Counted from the first letter of the stretch, positions 24,834 to 32,535 are shown. The stretch is DNA of 64,000 nucleotides from Eubacterium sp. (GCA_017420535.1 JAFOIV010000082.1:20475-84474), one strand, 5' to 3'. Numbers and translations: made by a program. The notes: generated by a model not told the origin, from the letters alone.

Positions 24834-25166
24834 ATGAAAATGGATCTTGTGAGAAAGATGAAAAATGATAAGATTGTTACGATAATAGATATTCTGGTAT
24901 ATTTGATAAATGATCTGCTTGGGTGGTTTATTATTATATGTTTTGACTCAACTGGATATGACAGCAAATCCCAGAATTTGAAGGTACACTGGGCGTGTCT
25001 GGTAATAGGTGTTATTCATATTATTTTAAGTATGATCTGTAATGTGTTCTTTTTCAAAAAGGAGAGAACAAAACATCACATTCAAATTGGAAAAAAGTTG
25101 TTTATCTATAATATGATAATGACGCTATTACCTTATTTGTATTTATCATTTATATGGCTAATTTAA
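24834..25166 (+). CDS. Small three-TM membrane protein, copy B
   Basis: About 110 residues, near-identical to the protein at 21050-21364 from IDIL.YLINDLLGWFIIICFD to the C-terminal MTLLPYLYL.FIWL. The N-terminus (MKMDLVRKMKNDK) differs. ATG 24834 follows AAAAGGA. The duplicated block is ~300 bases; its two flanks differ (HAD gene versus TPM-like gene). Confidence 0.7.
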   Translation: MKMDLVRKMKNDKIVTIIDILVYLINDLLGWFIIICFDSTGYDSKSQNLKVHWACLVIGVIHIILSMICNVFFFKKERTKHHIQIGKKLFIYNMIMTLLPYLYLSFIWLI

Positions 25167-25504
25167 CAGATTTTTTTAGATGGTTCACATTTCCCGACAC
25201 TATGAATTGATTGGATCACAAAAATGAAAGATAAAGATTACAATAAATTAATCAGGGAATATGAAAAACTAATTCCTAAAGAAAAAGTCGCTTTATCTTT
25301 ACTATAGATAAAGATAAAATGATAAACAGAACTGCCGTACGAAGGGCAAATGGAACATATCGCAGTATGCCGTACGAAGAACAAATAGAACATATCGCAG
25401 TATGCCGTACGAAGGGCAAATGGAACATATCGCAGTATGCCGTACGAAGGGCAAATAGAGCGTAATGCTCTTTCGTATTTTATTTATGGGAGGAACATAT
25501 TAAA
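25167..25504 (+). other. 338-base gap with small ORF and tandem repeats
   Basis: Holds a 27-residue frame (25224-25307, MKDKDYNKLIREYEKLIPKE) that looks like a remnant, an AT-rich inverted repeat (TTTATCT..AGATAAA near 25290-25315), then the 35-bp tandem array below, and the GGGAGGAAC ribosome site of the next gene. Confidence 0.5.
25333..25459. repeat. 35-bp tandem repeat, 3.6 copies
   Basis: Units start at 25333, 25368, 25403 and 25438, each beginning TGCCGTACGAAG and ending ATATCGCAGTA. Unit 2 differs at a few bases; unit 4 is cut after ~22 bases. The length is not a multiple of three, so it is non-coding. It lies in the leader of the TPM-like gene. No spacers separate the units, so it is not CRISPR. 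Confidence 0.95.
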
Positions 25505-26674
25505 ATGCCACATTCATCAGGTGGAGGATCCAGTCACGGATCCCATGGAGGGTCAAGTCATCACAGTTCATCTTCTGGAAGAGGAGGTTCATCATTTAGA
25601 GAATCGTCCTCATATTTTCCAGGTTCAAGAAGATATAGTTACTGGTACCGTGGAAGGACTCACTATTATTATTCAAATAAATCGCCAAATACTTCAAAGT
25701 TCAGATTTCTTTTAATAATATTTTATATCCCGTTCTTCTTTGGAGTTGGGGTTATGAGTAAGCAGATCTTCGGAAAGTATGCGAAGCTTAAGGATGATTA
25801 TAATAATAGCATTGTAGTTGAAGACAATATTGAAGTATTAACAGACAAGGAAAGCCTTAACAGGAGTTTTGAGCAGTTCCAGGCAAAGACTGGCATCACT
25901 CCGGCGCTTATTACAATAAAGTATGAGGATTATGCGCTAAACTATAATTCCCTTGAGGATTATGCCTATTCGGAGTACCTTACCAGATTTAATGATGAAA
26001 AGCATTGGCTTTTTGTTTATGAGGAAGTGGGAGATTTGGATAAGCTGACGATCCCGGTTGATAGCGTTTATTACCCGGATCCTTCTGAGCCGGCCTGGGC
26101 ATTTGAAGGTATGCAGGGAAATGATACCGACCCTATCCTTACTAGAGAGGTTACAGATAAATTCAATGCTATCCTCCGCAAAAAGCTTCTAGAGGGCGAA
26201 AGTCCTGATAAGGCATTTAGTTATGCCTTTGACCAGATTACACCAACGCTTATGAAATTTAAGTGGTCACCGGAAATGGTAGCTCCTTTATTTATGTTGG
26301 CATTTGTTACAATACATATGATTTTAATGTGTGGACTCACACCTAAGCAGCTGGCGAAGAGAAAGGCTGTACTTGCTCCCGGTGGAGAGGGCGAAAACCC
26401 TGAAAATGGCTACGGAAACCCTGAAGCAGCAAATAATCCATATTCAAGCAGCTGGTCAGATAATTCAGGTTCAAATGGCTACGGCAGCAGCTGGTCAGAT
26501 GATTCAGGTTCAAATGGCTACGGCAGCAGCTGGTCAGACAATTCAGGGTCCAGCGGCTACGGCCAGTTTAGCAATCCGTATTATACAGATGAGTATAATT
26601 ATTCTAGCGAAAAGGCGGAAGCTGAGCCGGAGAAGATTGAATTTCCGCAGAATAAAAGCAAGGGAGAGCTGTAA
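25505..26674 (+). CDS. TPM-like membrane protein with Ser/Gly/His-rich N-terminus
   Basis: A 389-residue protein. Residues 1-60 are Ser/Gly/His-rich low complexity (HSSGGGSSHGSHGG), then a TM helix (~66-86), an extracellular domain (~100-240, TLTDKESLNRSFEQFQ-like, AKTGITPALITI, HWLFVYEEVGD) that resembles the TPM domain of membrane phosphatase/PSII-repair-like proteins, and a second TM helix (~268-288). The C-terminal tail has three exact-length copies of SSWSDNSGSNGYG. TPM domains are often tethered beside low-complexity Gly/Ser tails. ATG 25505 follows GGGAGGAAC. Confidence 0.7.
   Translation: MPHSSGGGSSHGSHGGSSHHSSSSGRGGSSFRESSSYFPGSRRYSYWYRGRTHYYYSNKSPNTSKFRFLLIIFYIPFFFGVGVMSKQIFGKYAKLKDDYNNSIVVEDNIEVLTDKESLNRSFEQFQAKTGITPALITIKYEDYALNYNSLEDYAYSEYLTRFNDEKHWLFVYEEVGDLDKLTIPVDSVYYPDPSEPAWAFEGMQGNDTDPILTREVTDKFNAILRKKLLEGESPDKAFSYAFDQITPTLMKFKWSPEMVAPLFMLAFVTIHMILMCGLTPKQLAKRKAVLAPGGEGENPENGYGNPEAANNPYSSSWSDNSGSNGYGSSWSDDSGSNGYGSSWSDNSGSSGYGQFSNPYYTDEYNYSSEKAEAEPEKIEFPQNKSKGEL
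26447..26563 (+). repeat. 39-bp coding tandem repeat (three units)
   Basis: Three units (26447, 26486, 26525) encode SSWSDNSGSNGYG-type 13-mers in the tail of the TPM-like protein. The first two are nearly identical and the third has diverged, so copy number may vary between strains. Confidence 0.9.
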
Positions 26675-26713
26675 CAAGCCCCGGAAAATAAAAGCAAGGG
26701 AGAGTTATAACAA
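26651..26713. repeat. 36-bp duplication across the gene end
   Basis: AATAAAAGCAAGGGAGAGCT followed by GTAACAA (26651-26677) recurs at 26687-26713. The first copy holds the stop codon of the TPM-like gene; the second is untranslated. It records another local tandem duplication. Confidence 0.85.
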
Positions 26714-26805
26714 CCCTCAGCTAAGAAAAGCTTGAAGAGAAGATTTAATATGATTTCTTCTACCAAGTCAGATATGACAATTAAAAGGAGTTAAAAATAA
26801 GCAAA

Positions 26806-27171
26806 ATGAAAATAGCTGTAATATTTGTAGCGGTAGTTTTAGCATGTATTCCGTTAGTAGCGCGTAGCTTTTTTAAAAACGAAGAATTAAAAGAAAAATA
26901 CTTTTCAGTTCAGGACATTTTTTCCATCATACGTGATGGTGTAAAGTATTGCGTTTTAGTAGGACGTTTTGTGGGAGGTACTCTTAGCGTTGGGGATGAG
27001 CTTAATTTTTATAAAACTGGCGAAAAAACCATAACGAAAGTACTTGGACTTGAAAGACCAGGAACAGAACATCTGACATCAGTAGCAGAAAATGTAGATA
27101 TCGCTGTCTGGCTAGATAAAGATTTAAGTAAACAGATTAAGCCTGGAGACAAATTGTATTACAAACAATAA
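26806..27171 (+). CDS. Membrane-anchored EF-Tu domain 2-like beta-barrel protein
   Basis: A 121-residue protein: an N-terminal TM helix or signal anchor (IAVIFVAVVLACIPLVARSF), a short helix, then ~80 residues (VLVGRFVGGTLSVGDELNFY, KTITKVLGLERPGT, VAENVDIAVWLDKDLSK and IKPGDKLYY) that follow the EF-Tu/EF-G domain 2 pattern (GRV..G.L.VGD.V, a (A/E).AG..V...L..., then I..GD.L). No GTPase domain is attached. The function is unknown. AAAGGAG lies 15 bases upstream, a little far. Confidence 0.6.
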   Translation: MKIAVIFVAVVLACIPLVARSFFKNEELKEKYFSVQDIFSIIRDGVKYCVLVGRFVGGTLSVGDELNFYKTGEKTITKVLGLERPGTEHLTSVAENVDIAVWLDKDLSKQIKPGDKLYYKQ

Positions 27172-27192
27172 AAGGTATTGTAAATAAGCTTA

Positions 27193-27236
27193 AAAAGCAA
27201 GATTTATGAATTTTCTATGAAAATCTTGCTTTTTTA
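27193..27236 (+). terminator. Intrinsic terminator
   Basis: AAGCAAGATTT and AAATCTTGCTT arms around an AT-rich loop, followed by TTTTTTAT; 22 bases after the stop. Confidence 0.85.
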
Positions 27237-27261
27237 TTTGCTTTTATAAATTGCGTGCGTT

Positions 27262-27333
27262 AAAATAGCACAAAAGATAAGGGCACTGCTCATGATGAAA
27301 ATAGCATAAAAGATAAAAGCGCTGCTCATGATG
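27262..27333. repeat. 36-bp tandem repeat, two units
   Basis: AAAATAGCACAAAAGATAAG followed by GGCACTGCTCATGATG (27262-27297) recurs with a few changes at 27298-27333, directly upstream of the glutathione peroxidase ribosome site. Confidence 0.9.
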
Positions 27334-27359
27334 AAATTGCAAAAAAAGGAGATTTAGAT

Positions 27360-27899
27360 ATGATTTATGATTATGAAGTTACTACTGGAACAGGAGAAAA
27401 GCTGAGTCTTTCTCAGTATAAGGGAAAAGTCATCCTGATCGTTAATACAGCTACTGGCTGTGGTTTCACACCACATTATAAAGATATAGAGGCTATGTAT
27501 GAAAAATATCATGATCAGGGATTTGAAGTATTGGATATACCTTGCAATCAGTTTGCGGGGCAGACACCTGGGACAGATGAAGAGATCCATGAATTCTGCT
27601 CCCTTCATTACAATACAAAGTTCCCACAGATGAAGAAATCTGATGTTAACGGTGAAAATGCACTTCCCCTCTTTACATATCTTAAAGAACAGAAGGGTTT
27701 CGAAGGATTTGGAAAAGGACCAAAGGCTTTAGCAATGTCCATTTTATTAGCAAAGGTTGATAAGAATTATAAAAACAATCCTGACATAAAGTGGAACTTT
27801 ACGAAATTTGTAGTAGACCGTGAAGGAAATGTTGTAGCGCGTTTTGAACCTACCGCTGATATGGGTAAGGTTGAAGAGTGCGTTAAAGCATTAATATAG
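27360..27899 (+). CDS. Glutathione peroxidase-family (Cys-type) thiol peroxidase
   Basis: A 179-residue enzyme that reduces peroxides, probably with thioredoxin as donor in this anaerobe. The catalytic Cys lies in VNTATGCGFTPHYKD (TGCGFTP), a second block is PCNQFAGQTPG (with the conserved Gln), and WNFTKFVVDREG closes the tetrad (Trp, Asn). Selenocysteine is not used: the codon is TGT/TGC, not TGA. ATG 27360 follows AAAAAGGAG. The flavin reductase gene begins 18 bases later, so they likely form an oxidative stress operon. Confidence 0.95.
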   Translation: MIYDYEVTTGTGEKLSLSQYKGKVILIVNTATGCGFTPHYKDIEAMYEKYHDQGFEVLDIPCNQFAGQTPGTDEEIHEFCSLHYNTKFPQMKKSDVNGENALPLFTYLKEQKGFEGFGKGPKALAMSILLAKVDKNYKNNPDIKWNFTKFVVDREGNVVARFEPTADMGKVEECVKALI

Positions 27900-27917
27900 T
27901 TAAATGGAGGAAGAAAA

Positions 27918-28469
27918 ATGAGCAGAATTAATTTTGGTGCAAAACCACTTATGTATCCACAGCCTGTACTTATTATTGGAACCTATGATGAAAATGGAGT
28001 TCCAAATGCCATGAATGCAGCGTGGGGAATCACAACAGACTTTAAGGAAATCACAATCAGTCTGTCCGAGCATAAGACAACTGATAATCTTAAGTTAAAA
28101 AAGGCATTTACTGTAAGCATGGCTACAGAAGACCAGGTTGTTCCTTGTGATTATGTTGGCATTGAATCTGGAAGAAAAGTTCCTGATAAGTTTGCTAAAG
28201 CAGGTTTCCATGCTACAAAGAGCGAGTTTGTGGATGCTCCGCTGATTGACGAACTTCCTTTGGCAATGGAGTGCAAAGTTAAAAGCTTTGAGGATGGAAT
28301 TCTTATCGGTGAGATTGTAAATGTCTCTGCGGATGAAAGAGTAGTTACTGATGGAGTTGTGGATATAAAAAAACTTAAGCCTATAAGCTTCAATCCATTT
28401 GGAAATGCTTACTTTGGTGTAGGAGCAAAGGTGGGTAACGCTTTTAAGGATGGCATGGACTTAAAGTAA
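27918..28469 (+). CDS. Flavin reductase-like FMN-binding protein
   Basis: A 183-residue split-barrel protein of the flavin reductase/DUF447-like class. PVLIIGTYDENGVPNAMNAA, then WGITTDFKEITISLSEHKTT, match FMN-binding strands; KTTDNLKLKKAFTVSM is the phosphate-side helix. It may reduce flavin, heme-free oxygen species, or other electron acceptors. Start ATG 27918 follows GGAGGAAG. It converges with the minus-strand Crp/Fnr gene. Confidence 0.9.
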   Translation: MSRINFGAKPLMYPQPVLIIGTYDENGVPNAMNAAWGITTDFKEITISLSEHKTTDNLKLKKAFTVSMATEDQVVPCDYVGIESGRKVPDKFAKAGFHATKSEFVDAPLIDELPLAMECKVKSFEDGILIGEIVNVSADERVVTDGVVDIKKLKPISFNPFGNAYFGVGAKVGNAFKDGMDLK

Positions 28470-28542
28470 AGATAATTGAAAGCACACGGGTAAACCGTTA
28501 TTAGCAAAGAGGTTGAATAGTAAATACCAGATTCCATATCTG

Positions 28543-29163
28543 TCAATAAAGTTGATATGTTCCTTTCCCGATTTTTTTAATCTTTCCGGATTCTTCCAGG
28601 TTGTTAAGAATTCGCTGTAACTGTCTGGGACTGCAATGAAGCTGATAAGCTGTCTTTTCAACACCCTTTAAGGTCTTATCGTTACTGATGTAAGTCATAT
28701 ATGAAATAACACGCTCTGAAAGAGAACTGGGAGCTGCATCTTGTAGTGCCATGCTTTTAATTCTTTCTGAAAGAGCTTTTGAAAGAACTCTTAGAAAAGT
28801 AACATTTTCTAAGAGTTTATTTTTACTGTCTTTAACTGAGAACGCAAGACATCTAAGTGTTCCTGATGCCTCGCCAAAAACTCCCTGATTAGCGGAGTCG
28901 AACAATTCGTTATCCCCGAAAAATGAATCTATTTCTGAATATGCCAGATGGTAGCTGTTTCCGTCACTTCGAATAAAGTAAATTGAAAGGCTGCCGGAAA
29001 TGCTGATCTGGAAATAATTATTCTTCTTATAAGGTGCAACAACAATTTCCTTGTCTTCATATTCGCAAATGAATATAGGAATGTTTAGATTTTCTAAGAC
29101 TTCTTTATATTGGCTCTTTTTGATAGCTTCAGATATAGCTTTTTTATCATATATTTTCTTCAT
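28543..29163 (-). CDS. Crp/Fnr-family transcriptional regulator
   Basis: A 206-residue regulator on the minus strand. The N-terminal beta-roll (~20-115: IFICEYEDKEIVVAPYKKNN, IYFIRSDG, FFGDNELF) lacks the Cys cluster of Fnr, so it is probably ligand- or redox-independent of Fe-S. The C-terminal HTH is SSLSERVISYMTYISN and TAYQLHCSPRQLQRILNNLE. Divergent from the MATE pump, with an operator-like GGACA/TGTCC pair in between, so it probably regulates the pump and itself. ATG at 29163 has only a weak, purine-rich ribosome site. Confidence 0.9.
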   Translation of the reverse strand: MKKIYDKKAISEAIKKSQYKEVLENLNIPIFICEYEDKEIVVAPYKKNNYFQISISGSLSIYFIRSDGNSYHLAYSEIDSFFGDNELFDSANQGVFGEASGTLRCLAFSVKDSKNKLLENVTFLRVLSKALSERIKSMALQDAAPSSLSERVISYMTYISNDKTLKGVEKTAYQLHCSPRQLQRILNNLEESGKIKKIGKGTYQLY

Positions 29164-29325
29164 TTTTACTTATTTTTCTTTCTTTATTTTTTCTTACTTA
29201 TTGTTCTTTTCTTCTTTCTCTTCTTTTTACTTCTACATTTTCTCTTCAACAGGACACATGTCCGGTTTTCTAATCTAATTATATATTATAATTTCAAAAC
29301 GTTTCAATAAAAAAAGGAGATCTAT
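29164..29325. promoter_or_regulatory. Divergent promoter region with pyrimidine tract and inverted repeat
   Basis: Bases ~29164-29248 are almost pure pyrimidine on the plus strand, so the Crp/Fnr mRNA leader is purine-rich. GGACACATGTCC (29252-29263) is an inverted repeat of GGACA separated by two bases and could bind the Crp/Fnr protein. TATATTATAAT near 29281-29292 suits a -10 box for the MATE gene, whose AAAAAAGGAG follows. Confidence 0.55.
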
Positions 29326-30675
29326 ATGTCTGAAGTATTTGAAGAGAAAAATATACAAAAAGCAATTATAACCCTTGGTATTCCTGCTATGCTGGGAACC
29401 TTAGCCACACTTATATACAATATGGCGGACACTTATTTTGTTTCCATGACAAAAAATCCTGCGCAGATTGCGGCAGTTACATTATGTACGCCAATCTTAT
29501 TGATAATTATGTCGGTTGCAAGTATTTTTGGAATGGGCGGAAGCAGCGTGATAGCGAGAATGCTTGGGGAGAAGAAACCAGACCAGGCAAGAAAATGTAT
29601 TACATTCTGTGTTTATGCAATGGCTGTTTCAGGTATAGTTATACTTATGACAGGATGCTTTTTTATGAATCAGATTGCCGGCATCGCAGGGGCTGATGAA
29701 GAGAATCTTATCTATACCAATGATTATCTTAGATGGATATTTATCGGAGCTCCATTTATCATCCTTTCAAATGGAATGGTTCATCTGTTTAGATCCGCGG
29801 GGCTGATAAAGGAAGCGACCATTGGGATTTTTATTGGAAATGGAATAAACATTTTACTGGACTGGATATATATTGTCCTTATGGGCAAAGGGACTGCCGG
29901 AGCTGCTCTTGCAACATCCGTGGGATTCTTATGTTCCACAGTGTATTATTTTGTCTGCATGATAAAAGAAATATTTAAGAAAAATGAGCTTTATAGTCTA
30001 TCACTAAAGAAGCTTTCTATTAAACCTAAAATGATAGCAGAGGTGGTAAAGATTGGAATTCCTGGAGCACTTATCACTGTTATGATCGGTGCTTCTAACA
30101 TTGTACTGAATAATTACATAGGTATTTACGGATCTGATGCTGTAGCAGCTTACGGAATTGCTTATAAGATTGATATGTTTCCTATAATGCTCAGCGTCGG
30201 CTTGAGCCAGGGCGTAGCGCCGCTTATGGGTTACTGTTACGGAGCTGGTCAGAAGAAGAGATTAAGAAAGACTATGAGATATTCAACAATTGATGGTGTT
30301 ATTATGGGAGGATTATTTACAGCTTTTTTCCTTCTGGCAAGTAAGATTCTTACAGGCATTTTCCTTACAGATAAAGAGCTTATTAAATTATCGGCATCAT
30401 TTCTAAGGGTCCTTTCATTTTCAGCAGCAGGCCTTGGAATCATCAATACTGTAACTTCCTATTTCCAGGCTTTGGGAAAAGCTGTAAATTCGCTGGCAAT
30501 AACACTGATGAGAAATCTCATCCTTTTTATTCCAGGTGTCATCATACTGAACAAGTTATTTGGACTGGATGGCGCTATAGCAGCCCAGCCGGTAGTGGAA
30601 GGGATACTTGCTGTAGTATGTGTTGCAATGTATATGATAGGCGTTAAGAAAGAGCAGTATAGGGTGTCTTTATAG
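29326..30675 (+). CDS. MATE-family multidrug/toxin exporter
   Basis: A 449-residue, 12-TM transporter of the MATE (DinF/NorM-like) superfamily. The N-terminal half has AIITLGIPAMLGTLATLIYN and MADTYFV, GMGGSSVIARMLGEKK, and the C-terminal half repeats the design with IGIPGALITVMIGASNIVLN and QGVAPLMGYCYGAGQKKRLR, where each half carries the usual Gly-rich turn. It exports cationic drugs or metabolites using a Na+ or H+ gradient. Divergent from the regulator at 28543-29163. ATG 29326 follows AAAAAAAGGAG. Confidence 0.95.
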   Translation: MSEVFEEKNIQKAIITLGIPAMLGTLATLIYNMADTYFVSMTKNPAQIAAVTLCTPILLIIMSVASIFGMGGSSVIARMLGEKKPDQARKCITFCVYAMAVSGIVILMTGCFFMNQIAGIAGADEENLIYTNDYLRWIFIGAPFIILSNGMVHLFRSAGLIKEATIGIFIGNGINILLDWIYIVLMGKGTAGAALATSVGFLCSTVYYFVCMIKEIFKKNELYSLSLKKLSIKPKMIAEVVKIGIPGALITVMIGASNIVLNNYIGIYGSDAVAAYGIAYKIDMFPIMLSVGLSQGVAPLMGYCYGAGQKKRLRKTMRYSTIDGVIMGGLFTAFFLLASKILTGIFLTDKELIKLSASFLRVLSFSAAGLGIINTVTSYFQALGKAVNSLAITLMRNLILFIPGVIILNKLFGLDGAIAAQPVVEGILAVVCVAMYMIGVKKEQYRVSL

Positions 30676-30713
30676 GCACACTATATTTTTTGTGAAAAAT
30701 CGAATTTGAACTA

Positions 30714-30744
30714 TTGACTTGGAGTTAACTCCAAGGTGTATAGT
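30714..30744 (+). promoter_or_regulatory. MerR-type promoter and operator
   Basis: TTGACT (30714-30719) and TATAGT (30739-30744) are separated by 19 bases, the stretched spacer of MerR-regulated promoters. The spacer holds the perfect 18-base palindrome CTTGGAGTTAACTCCAAG (30718-30735), the classical layout for aldehyde-sensing MerR members (AdhR/NmlR type). The matching regulator gene follows but is broken. Confidence 0.9.
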
Positions 30745-30791
30745 GAAGATATAAGGTACCAAAAACAAATAGGTTTGAGGGAGAAACGCTT

Positions 30792-30863
30792 ATGACTATC
30801 AAGGAAGTATGTACTATGGATAGACTCAACTATAAGATTTCCAGATACGAAGAAGCAGTGTAG
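30792..30863 (+). pseudogene. MerR-family regulator with internal deletion
   Basis: ATG 30792 starts MTIKEVC, the usual start of the MerR helix-turn-helix, and then jumps directly to MDRLNYKISRYEEAV and a stop. The second part is the typical C-terminal end (TMERLNYKISRYEEAVKTG..) of an intact ~120-residue MerR protein. So about 80-100 codons including the HTH and dimer helix are missing. The encoded 23-residue peptide cannot bind DNA. Confidence 0.8.
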
Positions 30864-30896
30864 CACTTAGATAGAGAGTTGGCTTAAGTCGAATGA

Positions 30897-30965
30897 ATTG
30901 ATGTAGGGGTACCTTATTATGAAGTTGTCGGTGGAGTGCCGGTCAAGGTGATAAGGTATCAGTAG
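30897..30965 (+). pseudogene. C-terminal remnant of a hexapeptide acetyltransferase
   Basis: A start-less frame reads IDVGVPYYEVVGGVPVKVIR followed by YQ and TAG. This is the typical end of a LacA/WbbJ-type acetyltransferase (PPYEIVGGVPAKVIRYR). The coding part upstream is lost. It is the second hexapeptide-transferase relic in the window, unrelated in position to the first. Confidence 0.6.
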
Positions 30966-30998
30966 CTTAAAGAATAGATGAAATAAGGAGGAGCGAAC

Positions 30999-32162
30999 AT
31001 GCAAAATTTTGATTATCAAACACCAACAAGATTGATTTTCGGACAGGGAGTAGTAGAAAAAATTCCAGAAGTTATGAAACAGTATGGAAATAAGATTCTT
31101 CTAACCTATGGTGGTGGAAGTATCAAGAAGATCGGCCTTTATGACAAGGTTAAGGAGCTTCTTAGTGAGTTTGAAATAGTGGAGTTATCAGGCATTCAGC
31201 CAAATCCAAAGTATGATCCAAGCGTACTTGAAGGTGTGAAGCTTTGTAAGGAAAATGAAGTTGATGTTATTCTATCAGTAGGTGGAGGAAGTGTACTGGA
31301 TTGCTCCAAGGCTATTGCAGCCGGGGCAAAGTATGATGGAGATCCATGGGATCTGATTTCTTACAAGGTTAAGGCTGAGGACGCACTTCCTATTGTTGAT
31401 ATTATTACACTTGCAGCCACAGGAAGTGAGTACGATGCTGGCGGAGTTATTTCCAGAACAGAGACAAATGACAAGATTGGTTATATAGATTCACTTCTTT
31501 ATCCGGCGGTTTCATTTCTTGATCCAACTTACACATTTTCTGTATCCAAAAAGCAGACAGCTGCCGGATGCGCAGATGCTATGAATCATATCATGGAGCA
31601 GTATTTCTGTGAGGATTCCACACTCCTTAATGATGGATTCATGGAAGCAGGATTAAAGAGTCTTATGGTGAATACGAAGAAGTGTTTGGAGAATCCGGAA
31701 GACTATACAGCAAGAGCGGAAATGATGCTTACCTGCACCTATGGTTGTAATGGAATCTATTCCCTTGGCAGCAGTTCTACTGGTTGGCCTTGCCATGGAA
31801 TGGAGCATGCTTTATCTGCTTATTATGACATTACTCATGGTGAAGGTCTTGCAATCATCACACCAAGATGGATGAAGCACATTTTAAGTGAAAAAACAGT
31901 AGATCGCTTTGTAAAATATGGCGTTAACGTATTTGGTATTGATGCAGATCAGGATAAATTTGAGATTGCAAATCAGGCAATAGATGCTACATATAAGTTT
32001 TTCGAATCCATCAACATTCCTATGCATTTGCAGGAGGTTGGAATCGATGAGAGCCGCATAGATGAGATGGCAAAACATGTAGCTGATAACGAAGGCCTCG
32101 AAAACGCGTGGGCTCCACTATTACAGAAGGATATTGCAGACATTTTCAGAGCCTCACTATAA
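30999..32162 (+). CDS. Iron-containing alcohol dehydrogenase (BDH/YqhD-like)
   Basis: A 387-residue group III dehydrogenase. NAD(P)-binding GGGSIKKIGLYDKVKELL, then SVGGGSVLDCSKAIAAG, and metal ligands in CADAMNHIMEQYF and GWPCHGMEHALSAYYDITHG (two His plus one Asp from AAGC/ADAMN). It most likely reduces aldehydes or interconverts butanol and butyraldehyde with NADPH. It stands behind a MerR-type promoter, consistent with induction by aldehyde, but the regulator gene is disrupted. ATG 30999 follows AAGGAGGAG. Confidence 0.95.
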   Translation: MQNFDYQTPTRLIFGQGVVEKIPEVMKQYGNKILLTYGGGSIKKIGLYDKVKELLSEFEIVELSGIQPNPKYDPSVLEGVKLCKENEVDVILSVGGGSVLDCSKAIAAGAKYDGDPWDLISYKVKAEDALPIVDIITLAATGSEYDAGGVISRTETNDKIGYIDSLLYPAVSFLDPTYTFSVSKKQTAAGCADAMNHIMEQYFCEDSTLLNDGFMEAGLKSLMVNTKKCLENPEDYTARAEMMLTCTYGCNGIYSLGSSSTGWPCHGMEHALSAYYDITHGEGLAIITPRWMKHILSEKTVDRFVKYGVNVFGIDADQDKFEIANQAIDATYKFFESINIPMHLQEVGIDESRIDEMAKHVADNEGLENAWAPLLQKDIADIFRASL

Positions 32163-32201
32163 TGATACGATATCAAAATGAGCCCTAATACTAATTTATT
32201 C

Positions 32202-32268
32202 CTCTCGGGAATGTTGAAAGATGGGAAAGTTATTCTAAATCTTTCAACATCGCCGAGAGTTTTTTTAT
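32202..32268 (+). terminator. Strong intrinsic terminator
   Basis: CTCTCGG (32202-32208) and CCGAGAG (32253-32259), with an inner pair ATGTTGAAAGAT and ATCTTTCAACAT, then eight T's. It ends the alcohol dehydrogenase transcript. Confidence 0.93.
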
Positions 32269-32289
32269 TTTATCATTTATTTCTATGCA

Positions 32290-32535
32290 AATGATAAGAT
32301 AAATGATAGGATAAACGATAAAATAAATGTTACTGATACAGTTAAATTGACTGATGTAGATAATCAAATAATAAAAGTACTTAAGAAGAATGCGTATTCT
32401 ACAATTGCTGAAATAGCGGAAACAATTGGAAAATCCACTCCTACGGTTCATAGACATATTGAAAAGCTTGTTTCAATGGGGATTATCAAACGAGTTGGAT
32501 CTAGAAAGAGTGGATATTGGGAAATAAAGGACTGA
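32290..32535 (+). pseudogene. C-terminal wHTH remnant of an AAA_4-type (AlbA_2) or related protein
   Basis: A frame without start encodes NDKINDRINDKINVTD followed by a winged helix, AYSTIAEIAETIGKSTPTVH then RHIEKLVSMGIIKRVGSRKS and GYWEIKD. The NDKIND repeat followed by this wHTH is the characteristic C-terminal end of ~450-residue ATP-binding (AlbA_2/AAA_4) proteins of Clostridia. The ATPase part is missing. It is possibly expressed from the TTG at 32347 as a 62-residue HTH protein, though there is no good ribosome site. Confidence 0.6.

Noticed and set aside
25333-25459. CRISPR array
   Set aside because: The 35-bp units are directly adjacent without spacers and there are no cas genes. 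The 40-bp array at 39755 is rejected for the same reason.
27447-27470. Selenocysteine in the glutathione peroxidase
   Set aside because: The catalytic position is encoded by a cysteine codon and no SECIS-like stem follows.
28543-29163. Other long minus-strand genes
   Set aside because: Apart from the Crp/Fnr gene, all minus-strand open frames lie inside plus-strand genes with clear families or in repeats, and lack ribosome sites and family motifs.
30908-30960. Inverted repeat GGTACCTTAT..ATAAGGTATC as an operator
   Set aside because: The DNA encodes the C-terminal end of a hexapeptide acetyltransferase; the match is best explained by the coding sequence.
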